A DNA stretch of 7,583 nt from NCBI GenBank assembly GCA_903909415.1, contig CAIVVS010000285.1:1-7583 (forward strand). Direction: 5' to 3'. This DNA comes from an uncultured Pseudomonadota bacterium (GTDB lineage Bacteria; Pseudomonadota; Gammaproteobacteria; Burkholderiales; SG8-39). Shown here piece after piece: positions 1 to 6,345 of the stretch (its first letter is position 1; each line of letters starts with the position of its first letter). Below the pieces are notes generated by a model. It made no database searches. It was not told the origin of the DNA and worked only from the letters and a program-made list of their open reading frames with translations. The translations under genes and the position numbers were made by a program.

Positions 1-650
1 AGGATGGTGTCGGGATCGACCGGCATGCCGCCGCCTTCGGGCCGGCCCCACAACTGGCCGAAGTGCACGTACACCGGCAGGCCGGACTCGTGGCCCATGC
101 GCGCCGACAGCTTGATCAGGTCCAGTCCCCAGCGGGCGAAGCTGCCCACCTCGGCATGCGCCTTGATGCCCCTGACCATGTCGGCGTTCTCGCGGATCGC
201 GCGCAGCGTCGCCTCGACGTGTACGCAGTCGGGACGGTACAACTGGGCATACGCGTGGCCTTCCATGCCGCCGACCAGGTAGGCGGAGATGAACGCCACC
301 ACGCGCGACTCGGCCTTCTCGGCGACGAAATGGCGGAATCCGCCGAAGGTGATGCAGCTGGGCCCGCCCTGGTCGATCAGCGTCGTCACGCCGGAGCGCA
401 CGCCGCACAGGTCCGCATCCAGGCCGAAGCGGCCCGTGACATAGCGGTACACGTGCGCGTGGGTGTCGATCAGGCCGGGCAGCACCAGCTTGCCGCGGCA
501 ATCGATGCGCTGCGCGCCCACCGGCGCGATGACGTTGGGCGCGACCGCCGTGATGCGCCCGTCCTGCACGAGCACGTCGCTGATGCCGTCGATTCCCTGG
601 GCCGGGTCGATCACGTGCCCGCCCGCCAATACCGTGGTTGCCTGCGCCAT
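1..650 (-). CDS. Amidohydrolase-superfamily metallohydrolase (COG3964-like), N-terminal part, cut by window edge
   Basis: This is the first 216 residues of a metal-dependent amidohydrolase; the rest lies beyond position 1. It opens with the usual small beta-sandwich segment (LAGGHVIDPAQGIDG, residues 8-22; KLVLPGLIDTHAHVY, 54-68), which gives the HxH metal pair His64/His66. Further on, GIKAHAEV (161-168) offers Lys163 as the likely carboxylated bridging lysine, and YVHFG (194-198) gives His196 as a later metal ligand, so a binuclear site is expected. The stretch VRSGVTTLIDQGG (84-96) resembles the group often misnamed dihydroorotase; one characterised member of that group hydrolyses acetyl-(R)-mandelate-type esters. 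The ATG at 650 is preceded by GAGGGAGA about 7 nt upstream. It lies 130 nt downstream of the BASS transporter gene on the same strand, so it may be the last gene of that operon or have its own promoter. Superfamily is certain; substrate is not. Confidence 0.85.
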   Translation of the reverse strand, partial: MAQATTVLAGGHVIDPAQGIDGISDVLVQDGRITAVAPNVIAPVGAQRIDCRGKLVLPGLIDTHAHVYRYVTGRFGLDADLCGVRSGVTTLIDQGGPSCITFGGFRHFVAEKAESRVVAFISAYLVGGMEGHAYAQLYRPDCVHVEATLRAIRENADMVRGIKAHAEVGSFARWGLDLIKLSARMGHESGLPVYVHFGQLWGRPEGGGMPVDPDTI

Positions 651-780
651 CCGATGTGTCTCCCTCAAGGTTCCCGTCAAGAATCCGCCCGACGCTGCCG
701 CGCCAACGGCGACAGATTACACAAGCCGGAGCCTTGCAACTGCCGGCCCGCCGAAGCGATTTCCGTGCCGCCCGACGGGG

Positions 781-1719
781 TCACGCTGCCCCGCGCCCGG
801 ACAACAGCGCCCGGTAGGCGGGCTGGAGCAGCGCCGGGAGCGTGTACATGGGAATCTGCGCGAGCGCAAAGTAGGCCACCAGCGCCGGGTCGGCCGCGTC
901 CCCCAGGGCCACGATCAGCAGTCCCATGTTGCAGTTGCCGGTGAGGATCGCGATCGTCAGCGCCCGCCGTGCGCCGGCCCGCCACGCGACCGCGGCGCCC
1001 AGTGCCTGCAGGACCAGGTTGAAGCCGAACGCGGCGGCGACCGCCAGCGCGACGAATCCGGGGCGCGCCAGGGCCAGTGCCGACATGCCATCCATCACAG
1101 CAACCATGAACAGGACGAGGTTGAACACGGCGATGCCGTCGATCTCGGTCGCGTTGCGTGCCAGCCGCCCGGGACCGGCGAGCCGGCGGATCACCCAGGC
1201 CATGGCGAATGCGCCGGCCACCAGGGCGGCCAGCCGCAGCATGAAGGTGGTTGCGTCGATGGACAGGGTCATCCCCAGCAACCCGAAGGCAATGGGCGGC
1301 AGCGTAAGCGGCACCAGCGCGGTCGCCGCGACGATGACCACGACCGCGAGCGCGGCGTCCAGGCCCAGGATGAGCGCGAAGGTCGCGTTGGACAGCACCG
1401 GCGAGGAGGCCGCCGCCAGCACCATCGCCTGGTAGAGCGGGACCGGAAGGCCCAGCGGCGCGAGCGCCGCCCAGGCGACCAGCGGACAGGCCAGCATCAG
1501 CCAGGCCAGCACGGCGGCGACCATCAACGGGCGGCGGGCGTGTCCCGCCATCAGCGTCCAGTCGATGCGCACCAGCGCCACGGTGATGGTGACGACCAGC
1601 GTCGGGCCCAGCAGCGGGCGCGCGAGCCGCGCAAGCTCAGGCAGCGCCAGCCCGATCACCGCGCTGCCCGCCATGCAGGCGGCGGCATGGCGCCCCAAGA
1701 AGGCGAACAGCGCACGCAC
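781..1719 (-). CDS. BASS/SBF-fold (bile acid:sodium symporter-like) transporter with altered cation-site motif
   Basis: A hydrophobic protein of about 312 residues with roughly nine to ten membrane segments, the usual size of the BASS/SBF family. The segment SSPVLSNATFALILGLDAAL (residues 105-124) matches the discontinuous helix with the Ser-Asn pair (Ser110-Asn111). GNCNMGL (261-267) matches the second crossover helix. There the family normally reads E-x-G-x-Q-N, but this protein has Leu259 and Cys263 in place of the Glu and Gln sodium ligands. The family moves organic anions such as bile acids, keto acids or pantothenate across the inner membrane, usually with sodium. No ATG fits: I chose GTG at 1719, 17 nt after the hydrolase stop, since the next Met (residue 16) falls inside the first membrane helix. 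The ribosome site is weak, which suits coupling to the gene before it. An auxin-efflux-carrier-type permease is the main alternative label. Confidence 0.75.
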   Translation of the reverse strand: MRALFAFLGRHAAACMAGSAVIGLALPELARLARPLLGPTLVVTITVALVRIDWTLMAGHARRPLMVAAVLAWLMLACPLVAWAALAPLGLPVPLYQAMVLAAASSPVLSNATFALILGLDAALAVVVIVAATALVPLTLPPIAFGLLGMTLSIDATTFMLRLAALVAGAFAMAWVIRRLAGPGRLARNATEIDGIAVFNLVLFMVAVMDGMSALALARPGFVALAVAAAFGFNLVLQALGAAVAWRAGARRALTIAILTGNCNMGLLIVALGDAADPALVAYFALAQIPMYTLPALLQPAYRALLSGRGAA

Positions 1720-1736
1720 GCTCGCGGCGTCGCCCG

Positions 1737-2741
1737 CTAGACGCGCCGGTCCGGCCGCTTGACGCCGAAGCGCGCGGGAAAGCGCTGGCGCATCGCCTGC
1801 GCCGCGCGGTACATCGCATGGCCGCCCGCCGCCATCACGCCGCCCAGCGCGATGAAACCGTGGACCATGCCCTCGAAGCATTCCCTCGTGACTGCAATGC
1901 CGGCCTGTTCCAGCCGCAATGCATAGGCGTCGCCCTCGTCGCGCAGCGGGTCATGGCCGGCGGTCAGCACATAGGCCGGCGGCGCGCCGGCGACGTCGGG
2001 CGCCAGCAGGGGCGAGGCACGCCAGTCGAGCGCGTCCTCCGGTGTCCGCAGGTACTGCCCGATGCTGTGAAGCACGTCCGTGCGCTCCAGCAGGAAGCCC
2101 CTGGCGAAGGCATGGTGCGAGCCCGACTGCGCGCGCAGGTCGGTGGCGGGATAGATGAGCACCTGCATCGCGACCCGCGCGGCCGCATCGCCGCGCAGCG
2201 CGAGCGCCGCCGCCGCCGCCAGGTTGCCTCCGGCGCTGTCCCCCGCGACCACCAGGCACTCCGCGTCCAGCCGCAGCTCCCCGGCCCGCCGCGCGATGTC
2301 CCGCACCACGGCGACCGCGTCATCGAACGCGGCGGGAAACCGGTGTTCGGGTGCCAGCCGGTAGTCGACCGCCACGACGGCGCAGCGCGCATGGCTGGCC
2401 AGCGCCCTGCAGGGCACCTCGTGGGTGTCCAGGTCCCCCACGACCCAGCCGCCGCCATGGAAGAAAACCACCACGGGCAAGGACGCCTCCGGCGGTGTCC
2501 CCGCGCCCCGGTACAGGCGCGCGGCCAGCGGTCCCGCCGCGCCCCGCAGCGTGAGGTCGAGACGTTGCGCGACGTCCGGGGGATGCTGCTGTCGCGACAG
2601 GCGCGACTCCCGGTAGCGCCGGCGGGCCTCCTCCACCGAGGCAACGGGCGCCGCGCCTTCGGCCTCGGCCGCCCAGCCCGCGAGGAAATCCCTCGCCTGG
2701 GGATCCAGCGGCACCGCTGGCAGGGAATCCGCCTCGGTCAA
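1737..2741 (-). CDS. Alpha/beta hydrolase, HSL (family IV) esterase
   Basis: A cytoplasmic carboxylic-ester hydrolase of about 334 residues, close to the normal 300-330 for hormone-sensitive-lipase-like bacterial esterases. The oxyanion-hole motif HGGG is at residues 95-98 and DYRLAPEHRFPAA at 126-138. The nucleophile elbow GDSAGG (167-172) gives Ser169. DPLRDEGDAY (264-273) supplies the acid, Asp264, and GMVHGF (291-296) the base, His294. The triad is complete and in order, so the enzyme should be active. Two starts are possible. TTG at 2741 overlaps the permease stop in a TTGA junction, with GAGAGG about 10 nt upstream. GTG at 2714 would begin directly with PLDPQARDFL, a common beginning in this family. 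I prefer the first because of the overlap and ribosome site. The tight join to the permease and the BASS gene implies one transcript. The substrate is unknown; a short acyl ester brought in by the neighbouring permeases is an inference. Confidence 0.88.
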   Translation of the reverse strand: MTEADSLPAVPLDPQARDFLAGWAAEAEGAAPVASVEEARRRYRESRLSRQQHPPDVAQRLDLTLRGAAGPLAARLYRGAGTPPEASLPVVVFFHGGGWVVGDLDTHEVPCRALASHARCAVVAVDYRLAPEHRFPAAFDDAVAVVRDIARRAGELRLDAECLVVAGDSAGGNLAAAAALALRGDAAARVAMQVLIYPATDLRAQSGSHHAFARGFLLERTDVLHSIGQYLRTPEDALDWRASPLLAPDVAGAPPAYVLTAGHDPLRDEGDAYALRLEQAGIAVTRECFEGMVHGFIALGGVMAAGGHAMYRAAQAMRQRFPARFGVKRPDRRV

Positions 2742-3919
2742 GCCGGCAGCGCCTCTCGCCGGCGATGCCATGCGAGCCACACGATGGCCACGCCGATCAG
2801 GGTGATGAAGGGCACCGCAAAGTAGTTCAGCAGGTCCCAGCCCTTGGCGCTCACCATCCATCCCGAGATGATCGAGGTCACCGCCTGCGTGAGGAAGATC
2901 GCCGTGTCGTTCACGCCCTGGGTCTTGGCGCGCTCCTGCGGCCTGTAGGTCTCGGTCAGCAGCGTCGTCCCGCCGATATAGAGGAAGTTCCAGCCCACGC
3001 CCAGGAAGAACAGCGAAGTCCAGAAATGGGCGACCGTGATGCCTGACAGTGCGATCACCACGCACAGGTAGAGCAGCAGCACGCCGACGAACATGACCTG
3101 GAGCACGCCGAAGCGCTTGATCAGCGACCCGGTGAAGAACGAGGGCGCGAACATGCCGACGATGTGCCAGCTGATCACCGTGGCCGCCGCGGCGTAGGGA
3201 TGCTGGCAGAAGCTCATCGCCAGCGGCGTGGCCACCATGAGGAAGTTCATCACGCCGAACCCCGCGGCCGCGCCGATCACCGCCACGATGAACGCCGGCT
3301 GCGCCGCGATCTCCGACAATGGCCTGCCGGAGCCGCTGCGCTCCTCGTCAGAGGGCGGCGGGATGCGCAGGAAGGACAGGACGCCCATCACCATCGCCAG
3401 GTACACCAGCAGCGACAGGTAGGCGCCGGCGAAGCGCACCGGCAGGAAGTCTATGGTGTAGGTGCTGACCTGCGGCCCGATCAGGCCGCCCACGAGCCCT
3501 CCGGCCAGCACCATGGAAATCGCCGTGCTCTTGTAGTCGGGCGGCGAGGCGTCCGCGGCAGCGAAGCGGTAGTACTGCGCCACCCCGTTGTAGGTACCGA
3601 ACACGATGGTCCCGAGGCACAGGAGCCAGAAATCGCCCATGGTGACCGCGGCGGCGCAGATGCAGGCCCCGATCACGCCCAGGATCGTTCCCATGTAGAA
3701 GCCCGCCCGCCGGCCGAACCGCTTCATCAGCAGGGAGGCAGGCAGCGTCGCCATCGCGGCGCCGAACACCCATCCGGTCACCGGCAAAGTGGCCAGGGAC
3801 TTGTCGGCGGCCAGTGCGTACCCGGCCAGTCCGTTGACCGCGATCACCGTGGAGTTGTTGGCGAAAAGCAGGGCCTGGCAGCCAGCCAGCAGGGCGACAT
3901 TTTTCTTGGTGTTATCCAT
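2738..3919 (-). CDS. Major facilitator superfamily permease
   Basis: A 393-residue inner-membrane protein with a clear twelve-helix pattern in two halves joined by a polar loop near residues 186-206 (PPPSDEERSGSG). The loop between helices 2 and 3 carries an MFS motif-A-like sequence, MKRFGRRAGF (65-74), and the matching loop in the second half has a similar LIKRFGVLQ (266-274). The protein begins MDNTKKNVALLAGCQALLF, a beginning often seen in uncharacterised proteobacterial permeases of this type. I chose ATG at 3919. An in-frame ATG at 3946 would add nine polar residues and has no ribosome site, while AGAAAG lies about 13 nt before 3919, which is only moderate support. It is the first gene of the left operon, downstream of a TATAAT box, and its stop overlaps the hydrolase start by 4 nt. 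Proton-coupled import or export of a small organic molecule is expected; direction and substrate cannot be read from the sequence. Confidence 0.9.
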   Translation of the reverse strand: MDNTKKNVALLAGCQALLFANNSTVIAVNGLAGYALAADKSLATLPVTGWVFGAAMATLPASLLMKRFGRRAGFYMGTILGVIGACICAAAVTMGDFWLLCLGTIVFGTYNGVAQYYRFAAADASPPDYKSTAISMVLAGGLVGGLIGPQVSTYTIDFLPVRFAGAYLSLLVYLAMVMGVLSFLRIPPPSDEERSGSGRPLSEIAAQPAFIVAVIGAAAGFGVMNFLMVATPLAMSFCQHPYAAAATVISWHIVGMFAPSFFTGSLIKRFGVLQVMFVGVLLLYLCVVIALSGITVAHFWTSLFFLGVGWNFLYIGGTTLLTETYRPQERAKTQGVNDTAIFLTQAVTSIISGWMVSAKGWDLLNYFAVPFITLIGVAIVWLAWHRRREALPA

Positions 3920-4001
3920 GCTTGCGTCGCTTTCTGTAAGTGGCATGTCAGGCGTTGGCCGGGGGTGCGAGGCGCATCGCCCCAGGCCGCCTTCGCTGCC
4001 G

Positions 4002-4007
4002 ATTATA
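4002..4007 (-). promoter_or_regulatory. Sigma-70-type -10 box (TATAAT) of the MFS-hydrolase-BASS operon
   Basis: Read on the minus strand the sequence is GACTATAATC, a perfect -10 hexamer about 83 nt upstream of the permease ATG. No good -35 is seen: the hexamer 17 nt upstream is CAACCG, and GACAAC is 19 nt upstream. Transcription would begin near 3995, leaving a leader of about 75 nt. The weak -35 suggests dependence on an activator, which is an inference. Confidence 0.5.
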
Positions 4008-4068
4008 GTCGCGCGCAAGGGCCCCGGTTGTCCCGCCATAGGGGAAACGACTCCGCGGATGCGTGCCG

Positions 4069-4085
4069 GCACCGGGCCCCGGTGC
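4069..4085. repeat. 17-nt near-perfect inverted repeat, candidate operator
   Basis: GCACCGGG and CCCGGTGC form 8-nt arms around a single central C. It sits about 80 nt upstream of the predicted permease transcription start and about 60 nt upstream of the TTGACA box of the SWIB gene. Symmetric sites of this size between divergent genes often bind a dimeric regulator. In such GC-rich DNA, chance or an RNA hairpin remains possible. No regulator gene is in the window. Confidence 0.35.
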
Positions 4086-4141
4086 GCCGCAGAATCCGCC
4101 GCGGAACGTGAATTTCCCTATGAAAAATGACTTGCGAGGCG

Positions 4142-4147
4142 TTGACA
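4142..4147 (+). promoter_or_regulatory. Candidate -35 box (TTGACA) for the SWIB gene
   Basis: A perfect -35 hexamer 98 nt before the SWIB start codon. The matching -10 at 17-nt spacing is only CATCCT, which is poor. TAGATA at 4197-4202 is a separate possible -10 nearer the gene but lacks a -35. The gene plainly needs a promoter in this region because its upstream neighbour is divergent; which box is used is open. Confidence 0.35.
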
Positions 4148-4233
4148 AACCCACTATCAAGGCGCATCCTCCGCTCGCCAGTGAACAACTGAGCAATAGA
4201 TACGACGTGCAGTCGTGTGATTGTCCTCAATTT

Positions 4234-4238
4234 GGGAG
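4234..4238 (+). promoter_or_regulatory. Ribosome binding site of the SWIB gene (GGGAG)
   Basis: GGGAG lies 7 nt before the ATG at 4246. It is the only good site in the long in-frame open stretch upstream, so it decides the start in favour of a 102-residue protein beginning MATKKK. Confidence 0.7.
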
Positions 4239-4245
4239 TCTGCCT

Positions 4246-4554
4246 ATGGCCACGAAGAAGAAAGTCGCTGCGAAGAAACCCGCCAAGAAAGCCGCCGCGA
4301 AGCGCAAGCCGAACGCTGCTTTCATGAAGCCGCTCACGCCGAGCGCGACGCTTGCCGCCATCATCGGCGCAGGCGCTGCACCGCGCACCGAGGTCACCAA
4401 GAAGATCTGGACCTACATCAAGAAGCACAAGCTGCAGGACACCAAGAACAAGCGCAACATCAATGCAGACGACAAGCTGAAAGAGCTGTTCGCCGGCAAG
4501 AAGCAGGTGTCGATGTTCGAACTGACGAAGTACGTCAGCAAGCACCTGAAGTAA
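4246..4554 (+). CDS. SWIB/MDM2-domain protein with histone H1-like basic N-terminus
   Basis: A 102-residue basic protein in two parts. Residues 1-22 are a lysine/alanine-rich tail (KKKVAAKKPAKKAAAKRK, 4-21) like the tails of bacterial histone H1-like proteins, which bind DNA without sequence preference. Residues about 25-102 form a complete SWIB domain: the first helices (PLTPSATLAAIIG, 29-41), the conserved EVTKKIWTYIKKHKLQD (49-65), then NKRNINADDKLKELF (68-82) and a final helix to LTKYVSKHLK. In eukaryotes this fold sits in SWI/SNF and p53-binding proteins. In bacteria it is found alone in Chlamydia and many proteobacteria, and its role is not settled; a nucleoid or topology-related role is inferred. 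It is a single-gene unit with a strong ribosome site and its own terminator, and is divergent from the permease operon. Confidence 0.92.
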   Translation: MATKKKVAAKKPAKKAAAKRKPNAAFMKPLTPSATLAAIIGAGAAPRTEVTKKIWTYIKKHKLQDTKNKRNINADDKLKELFAGKKQVSMFELTKYVSKHLK

Positions 4555-4568
4555 GCGCGTTCAGGATC

Positions 4569-4598
4569 AAAAAAGCCAGGCAGATGCCTGGCTTTTTT
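4569..4598. terminator. Bidirectional rho-independent terminator
   Basis: AAAAAAGCCAGGCA and TGCCTGGCTTTTTT pair perfectly, giving a GC-rich 7-bp core (GCCAGGC/GCCTGGC) around AGAT with a run of six T on each strand. It begins 14 nt after the SWIB stop and lies 25 nt after the stop of the convergent DUF6279 gene, so it can end both transcripts. Confidence 0.92.
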
Positions 4599-4623
4599 GT
4601 TGCCGGCGCTGGTGCGGCAGCCC

Positions 4624-5514
4624 TCAGGTTGAAGCCGGCGCGGCGCGCGGCGCGCGGTCGGCGAGATCGCCGAACTCCTTCGCGTACTTGGCCAGCCGCT
4701 CCAGGGCACGCGACCGCTGCTGCGGGGAAAGCGTGCGGTCCAGGTCGAACAGCATTTGCGCCATCGCCTCGTCCCACAGGCGCGACTCCCGGTTGAACTC
4801 ATCGGTCCTGGCGGTCTCCGGCTGGCTGAACATCAGCGCGAGCCGGGGTGCGAGCTCATCAGCGCGCCGGTGGCGCTTGATCAGGGCGATCGACTCGATC
4901 TGCCACCTGCGCCGGTCATCGAAACGAGCCTGGCTGAAGCGACCGTTCTCCGCGACGAAGCGCTCCAGGCGGGATGCCTGGTCGCGGCTCAGCGCGCCGA
5001 ACCACTCCTCGAGGCCCTCGCGCAGGCGCTTGACCTGCGCGCGCTGGCGCTTGGCCAGGTCCGCGGGCAGGTACTCCTTGGCGTACTTCTCGTTGTTCTC
5101 CGCGAGCTTGTGCTCCAGGTGGGCGATCTGGGGAAGCTCCAGCGTGGCCAGCACGGGCGCGGCTTCCCGCGCCGCGCGCGCGGAAGCCGCGCGGTAATGG
5201 GCGCGCGCCTGGGCCACCGCCCAGCGGGTGTCTTCGATGGTGAGGCCCTTGGCGAGGCGCGCCGATGCGCCGCGCAGCAGCGCGGCGTACGCCGGCATCT
5301 CCTCGCGGCGGTGCCAGTCGTGCAGCGCCGCGATGCGCGCCTTGGCCTCCGTGTACTGCGCGGCATCCAGGCTCAGGTAATCGCGCGCCATGTACAGCGC
5401 CACGGTGTCGGCGTAGTTGTAGCCCACGTTGACCAGGCTGCAACCGGCCGAGAACACCGCGGCGCAACCCAGCAGCAGCACGGCGGACCAGCGTCGGAAG
5501 TTGGGGAAAGCCAT
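4624..5514 (-). CDS. DUF6279-family lipoprotein
   Basis: A 296-residue protein with a lipoprotein signal: basic FRRW near the start, a hydrophobic stretch (AVLLLGCAAVFSAG, 11-24) and Cys25 as the predicted lipidated residue in SAGC. After it comes SLVNVGYNYADTVALYMARDYLSLD (26-50, in two parts: YNYAD and YLSLD), which is the characteristic beginning of DUF6279 proteins. The rest is charged and helical with many Arg, Glu and Lys residues, and has no catalytic motif. The family function is unknown; it is expected to be attached to a membrane facing the periplasm. I chose ATG at 5514, with GAG 7 nt upstream; ATG at 5520 would add two residues. It begins 29 nt after the fpr stop, so it is probably the last gene of that operon, and the shared terminator follows. 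The lipobox has Ser at -3 where Leu is usual, but the Cys-Ser context is typical. Confidence 0.85.
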   Translation of the reverse strand: MAFPNFRRWSAVLLLGCAAVFSAGCSLVNVGYNYADTVALYMARDYLSLDAAQYTEAKARIAALHDWHRREEMPAYAALLRGASARLAKGLTIEDTRWAVAQARAHYRAASARAAREAAPVLATLELPQIAHLEHKLAENNEKYAKEYLPADLAKRQRAQVKRLREGLEEWFGALSRDQASRLERFVAENGRFSQARFDDRRRWQIESIALIKRHRRADELAPRLALMFSQPETARTDEFNRESRLWDEAMAQMLFDLDRTLSPQQRSRALERLAKYAKEFGDLADRAPRAAPAST

Positions 5515-5543
5515 GCGCATCTCGGTGTGTGGGACAGCAGGTC

Positions 5544-6335
5544 CTACCAATAGTTCTCTGCGGTGATGTGCCCGGGCGCGCGACGCCGGTGGCGGCGCAT
5601 GCCCATGGATTTCAGGGCCTCGGTGGCATCCGTGACCATCGACGGGTTCCCGCACAGCAACACGTGCGACGAGGCCGCATCCAGCGGCGTGCCGGCGGCT
5701 GCGGCCAGCCGCCCGTCCAGGATCGCCGCCGGGATGCGCCCCCGGAGCGCGCCCGCGGGCGGCCCGTCATCGCGGCTCAGTACCGGAACGAAGCGGAAGG
5801 CCTCGCCGCGCGCGGTGGCCACCGACGCGATGCGCGAGGCGTAGGACAAATCCTGTCCGTGCCTGACCGCGTGCACCAGCACGACCCGCGGGAAGCGGCG
5901 CCACACCTCCGGCGCCGCGAGCATGGACAGGAACGGACCGATGCCGGTGCCGGTGGCCAGCATCCAGAGCGTGCCCGCGTCCGGCACCTCGGAGAGGACC
6001 AGGTAGCCGTTGCCGCGCGTCGTGACCTCCACCTGGTCGCCCGGGACCAGCCGCGCCAGCCGCGGCGACAGGGGACCGCCGGCCACGATGGAGTAGTAGA
6101 ACTCGTGCTCGTCCCCGCCCGGCGCGTTGACGAAGGAATAGGCGCGCGCGACCCGCTCGCCGTCCACGGCCAGGGCGAGCTTGGCGAACTGGCCTGGTTC
6201 GAAGGGCTCAATGGCGGCCTTCACGCGCAGCGACAGCAGCGTGTCCGTCCAGCGCTGCTGGCCCAGCACCGTGGCGACGGCATAGGCCTCGCCGCGCGGG
6301 GCGGCGGGCGGGGCGGTGGGCGGCACGGCACTCAT
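5544..6335 (-). CDS. fpr: Ferredoxin/flavodoxin-NADP+ reductase
   Basis: A 263-residue FAD enzyme that passes electrons between NADPH and ferredoxin or flavodoxin in the cytoplasm, supporting oxidative-stress defence and iron-sulfur or radical enzymes. The FAD domain contains the RAYS motif (residues 64-67; family R-x-Y-S). The NADP domain has ATGTGIGPFLSML (127-139), the conserved segment before VVLVHAVRHGQDL (151-163), and CGNPSMV (228-234). The end, PGHITAENYW, closes with the aromatic Tyr-Trp pair that stacks on FAD in the E. coli type of reductase. Against that type it carries about ten extra Pro/Ala-rich residues at the start (PPTAPPAAP), so translation could begin a little later, though no better start codon is seen. 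Only a weak GAG precedes the ATG. It starts 10 nt after the DUF3301 stop, consistent with coupled translation. Confidence 0.93.
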   Translation of the reverse strand: MSAVPPTAPPAAPRGEAYAVATVLGQQRWTDTLLSLRVKAAIEPFEPGQFAKLALAVDGERVARAYSFVNAPGGDEHEFYYSIVAGGPLSPRLARLVPGDQVEVTTRGNGYLVLSEVPDAGTLWMLATGTGIGPFLSMLAAPEVWRRFPRVVLVHAVRHGQDLSYASRIASVATARGEAFRFVPVLSRDDGPPAGALRGRIPAAILDGRLAAAAGTPLDAASSHVLLCGNPSMVTDATEALKSMGMRRHRRRAPGHITAENYW

Positions 6336-6345
6336 CCGGACGGGC

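Larger units (their letters stand above)
3920..4245. other. Divergent intergenic control region between MFS operon and SWIB gene
   Basis: These 326 nt have no convincing gene. They are more A/T-rich at both ends than the surrounding coding DNA. From left to right they contain a TATAAT box read on the minus strand (4002-4007), a 17-nt inverted repeat (4069-4085), a TTGACA box on the plus strand (4142-4147), a small dyad ACGAC-GTGCA-GTCGT (4202-4216) and the SWIB ribosome site (4234-4238). The plus-strand frame of the SWIB gene stays open back to 4063, but that stretch lacks a ribosome site and has no family resemblance, so I treat it as non-coding. Confidence 0.7.

Noticed and set aside
651..780. 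Terminator or promoter between the BASS gene and the amidohydrolase
   Set aside because: No stem followed by a T-run is present. A TAATCT box on the minus strand has only CAGTTG as a -35, too weak to call.
463..1740. 425-codon plus-strand open frame opposite the BASS transporter
   Set aside because: Its product is a Gln/Arg/His/Gly-rich low-complexity string with no family resemblance. It mirrors the GC-rich third codon positions of the real minus-strand gene.
1818..2825. 335-codon plus-strand open frame opposite the esterase
   Set aside because: The opposite strand carries a complete HSL esterase with all motifs. This frame has shadow-type composition and no credible start.
4004..4009. TATAGT on the plus strand as a -10 for the SWIB gene
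   Set aside because: It is the overlapping reverse reading of the minus-strand TATAAT, lies over 230 nt from the SWIB start and has no plus-strand -35.
3164..4111. 315-codon plus-strand open frame opposite the MFS permease
   Set aside because: His/Arg/Gln-rich antisense shadow of a clear membrane protein.
4202..4216. Small dyad ACGAC-GTGCA-GTCGT ahead of the SWIB ribosome site
   Set aside because: Only 5-bp arms; expected by chance in DNA of this composition, so it is mentioned in the intergenic entry but not called as an operator.
4063..4245. In-frame N-terminal extension of the SWIB protein
   Set aside because: The frame is open by chance. The stretch contains promoter-like boxes, has no ribosome site at its ATGs, and the family begins at the MATKKK start behind GGGAG.
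4003..4545. 180-codon minus-strand open frame opposite the SWIB gene
   Set aside because: Antisense to a complete SWIB domain with ribosome site and terminator; its composition is not protein-like for any family I recognise.
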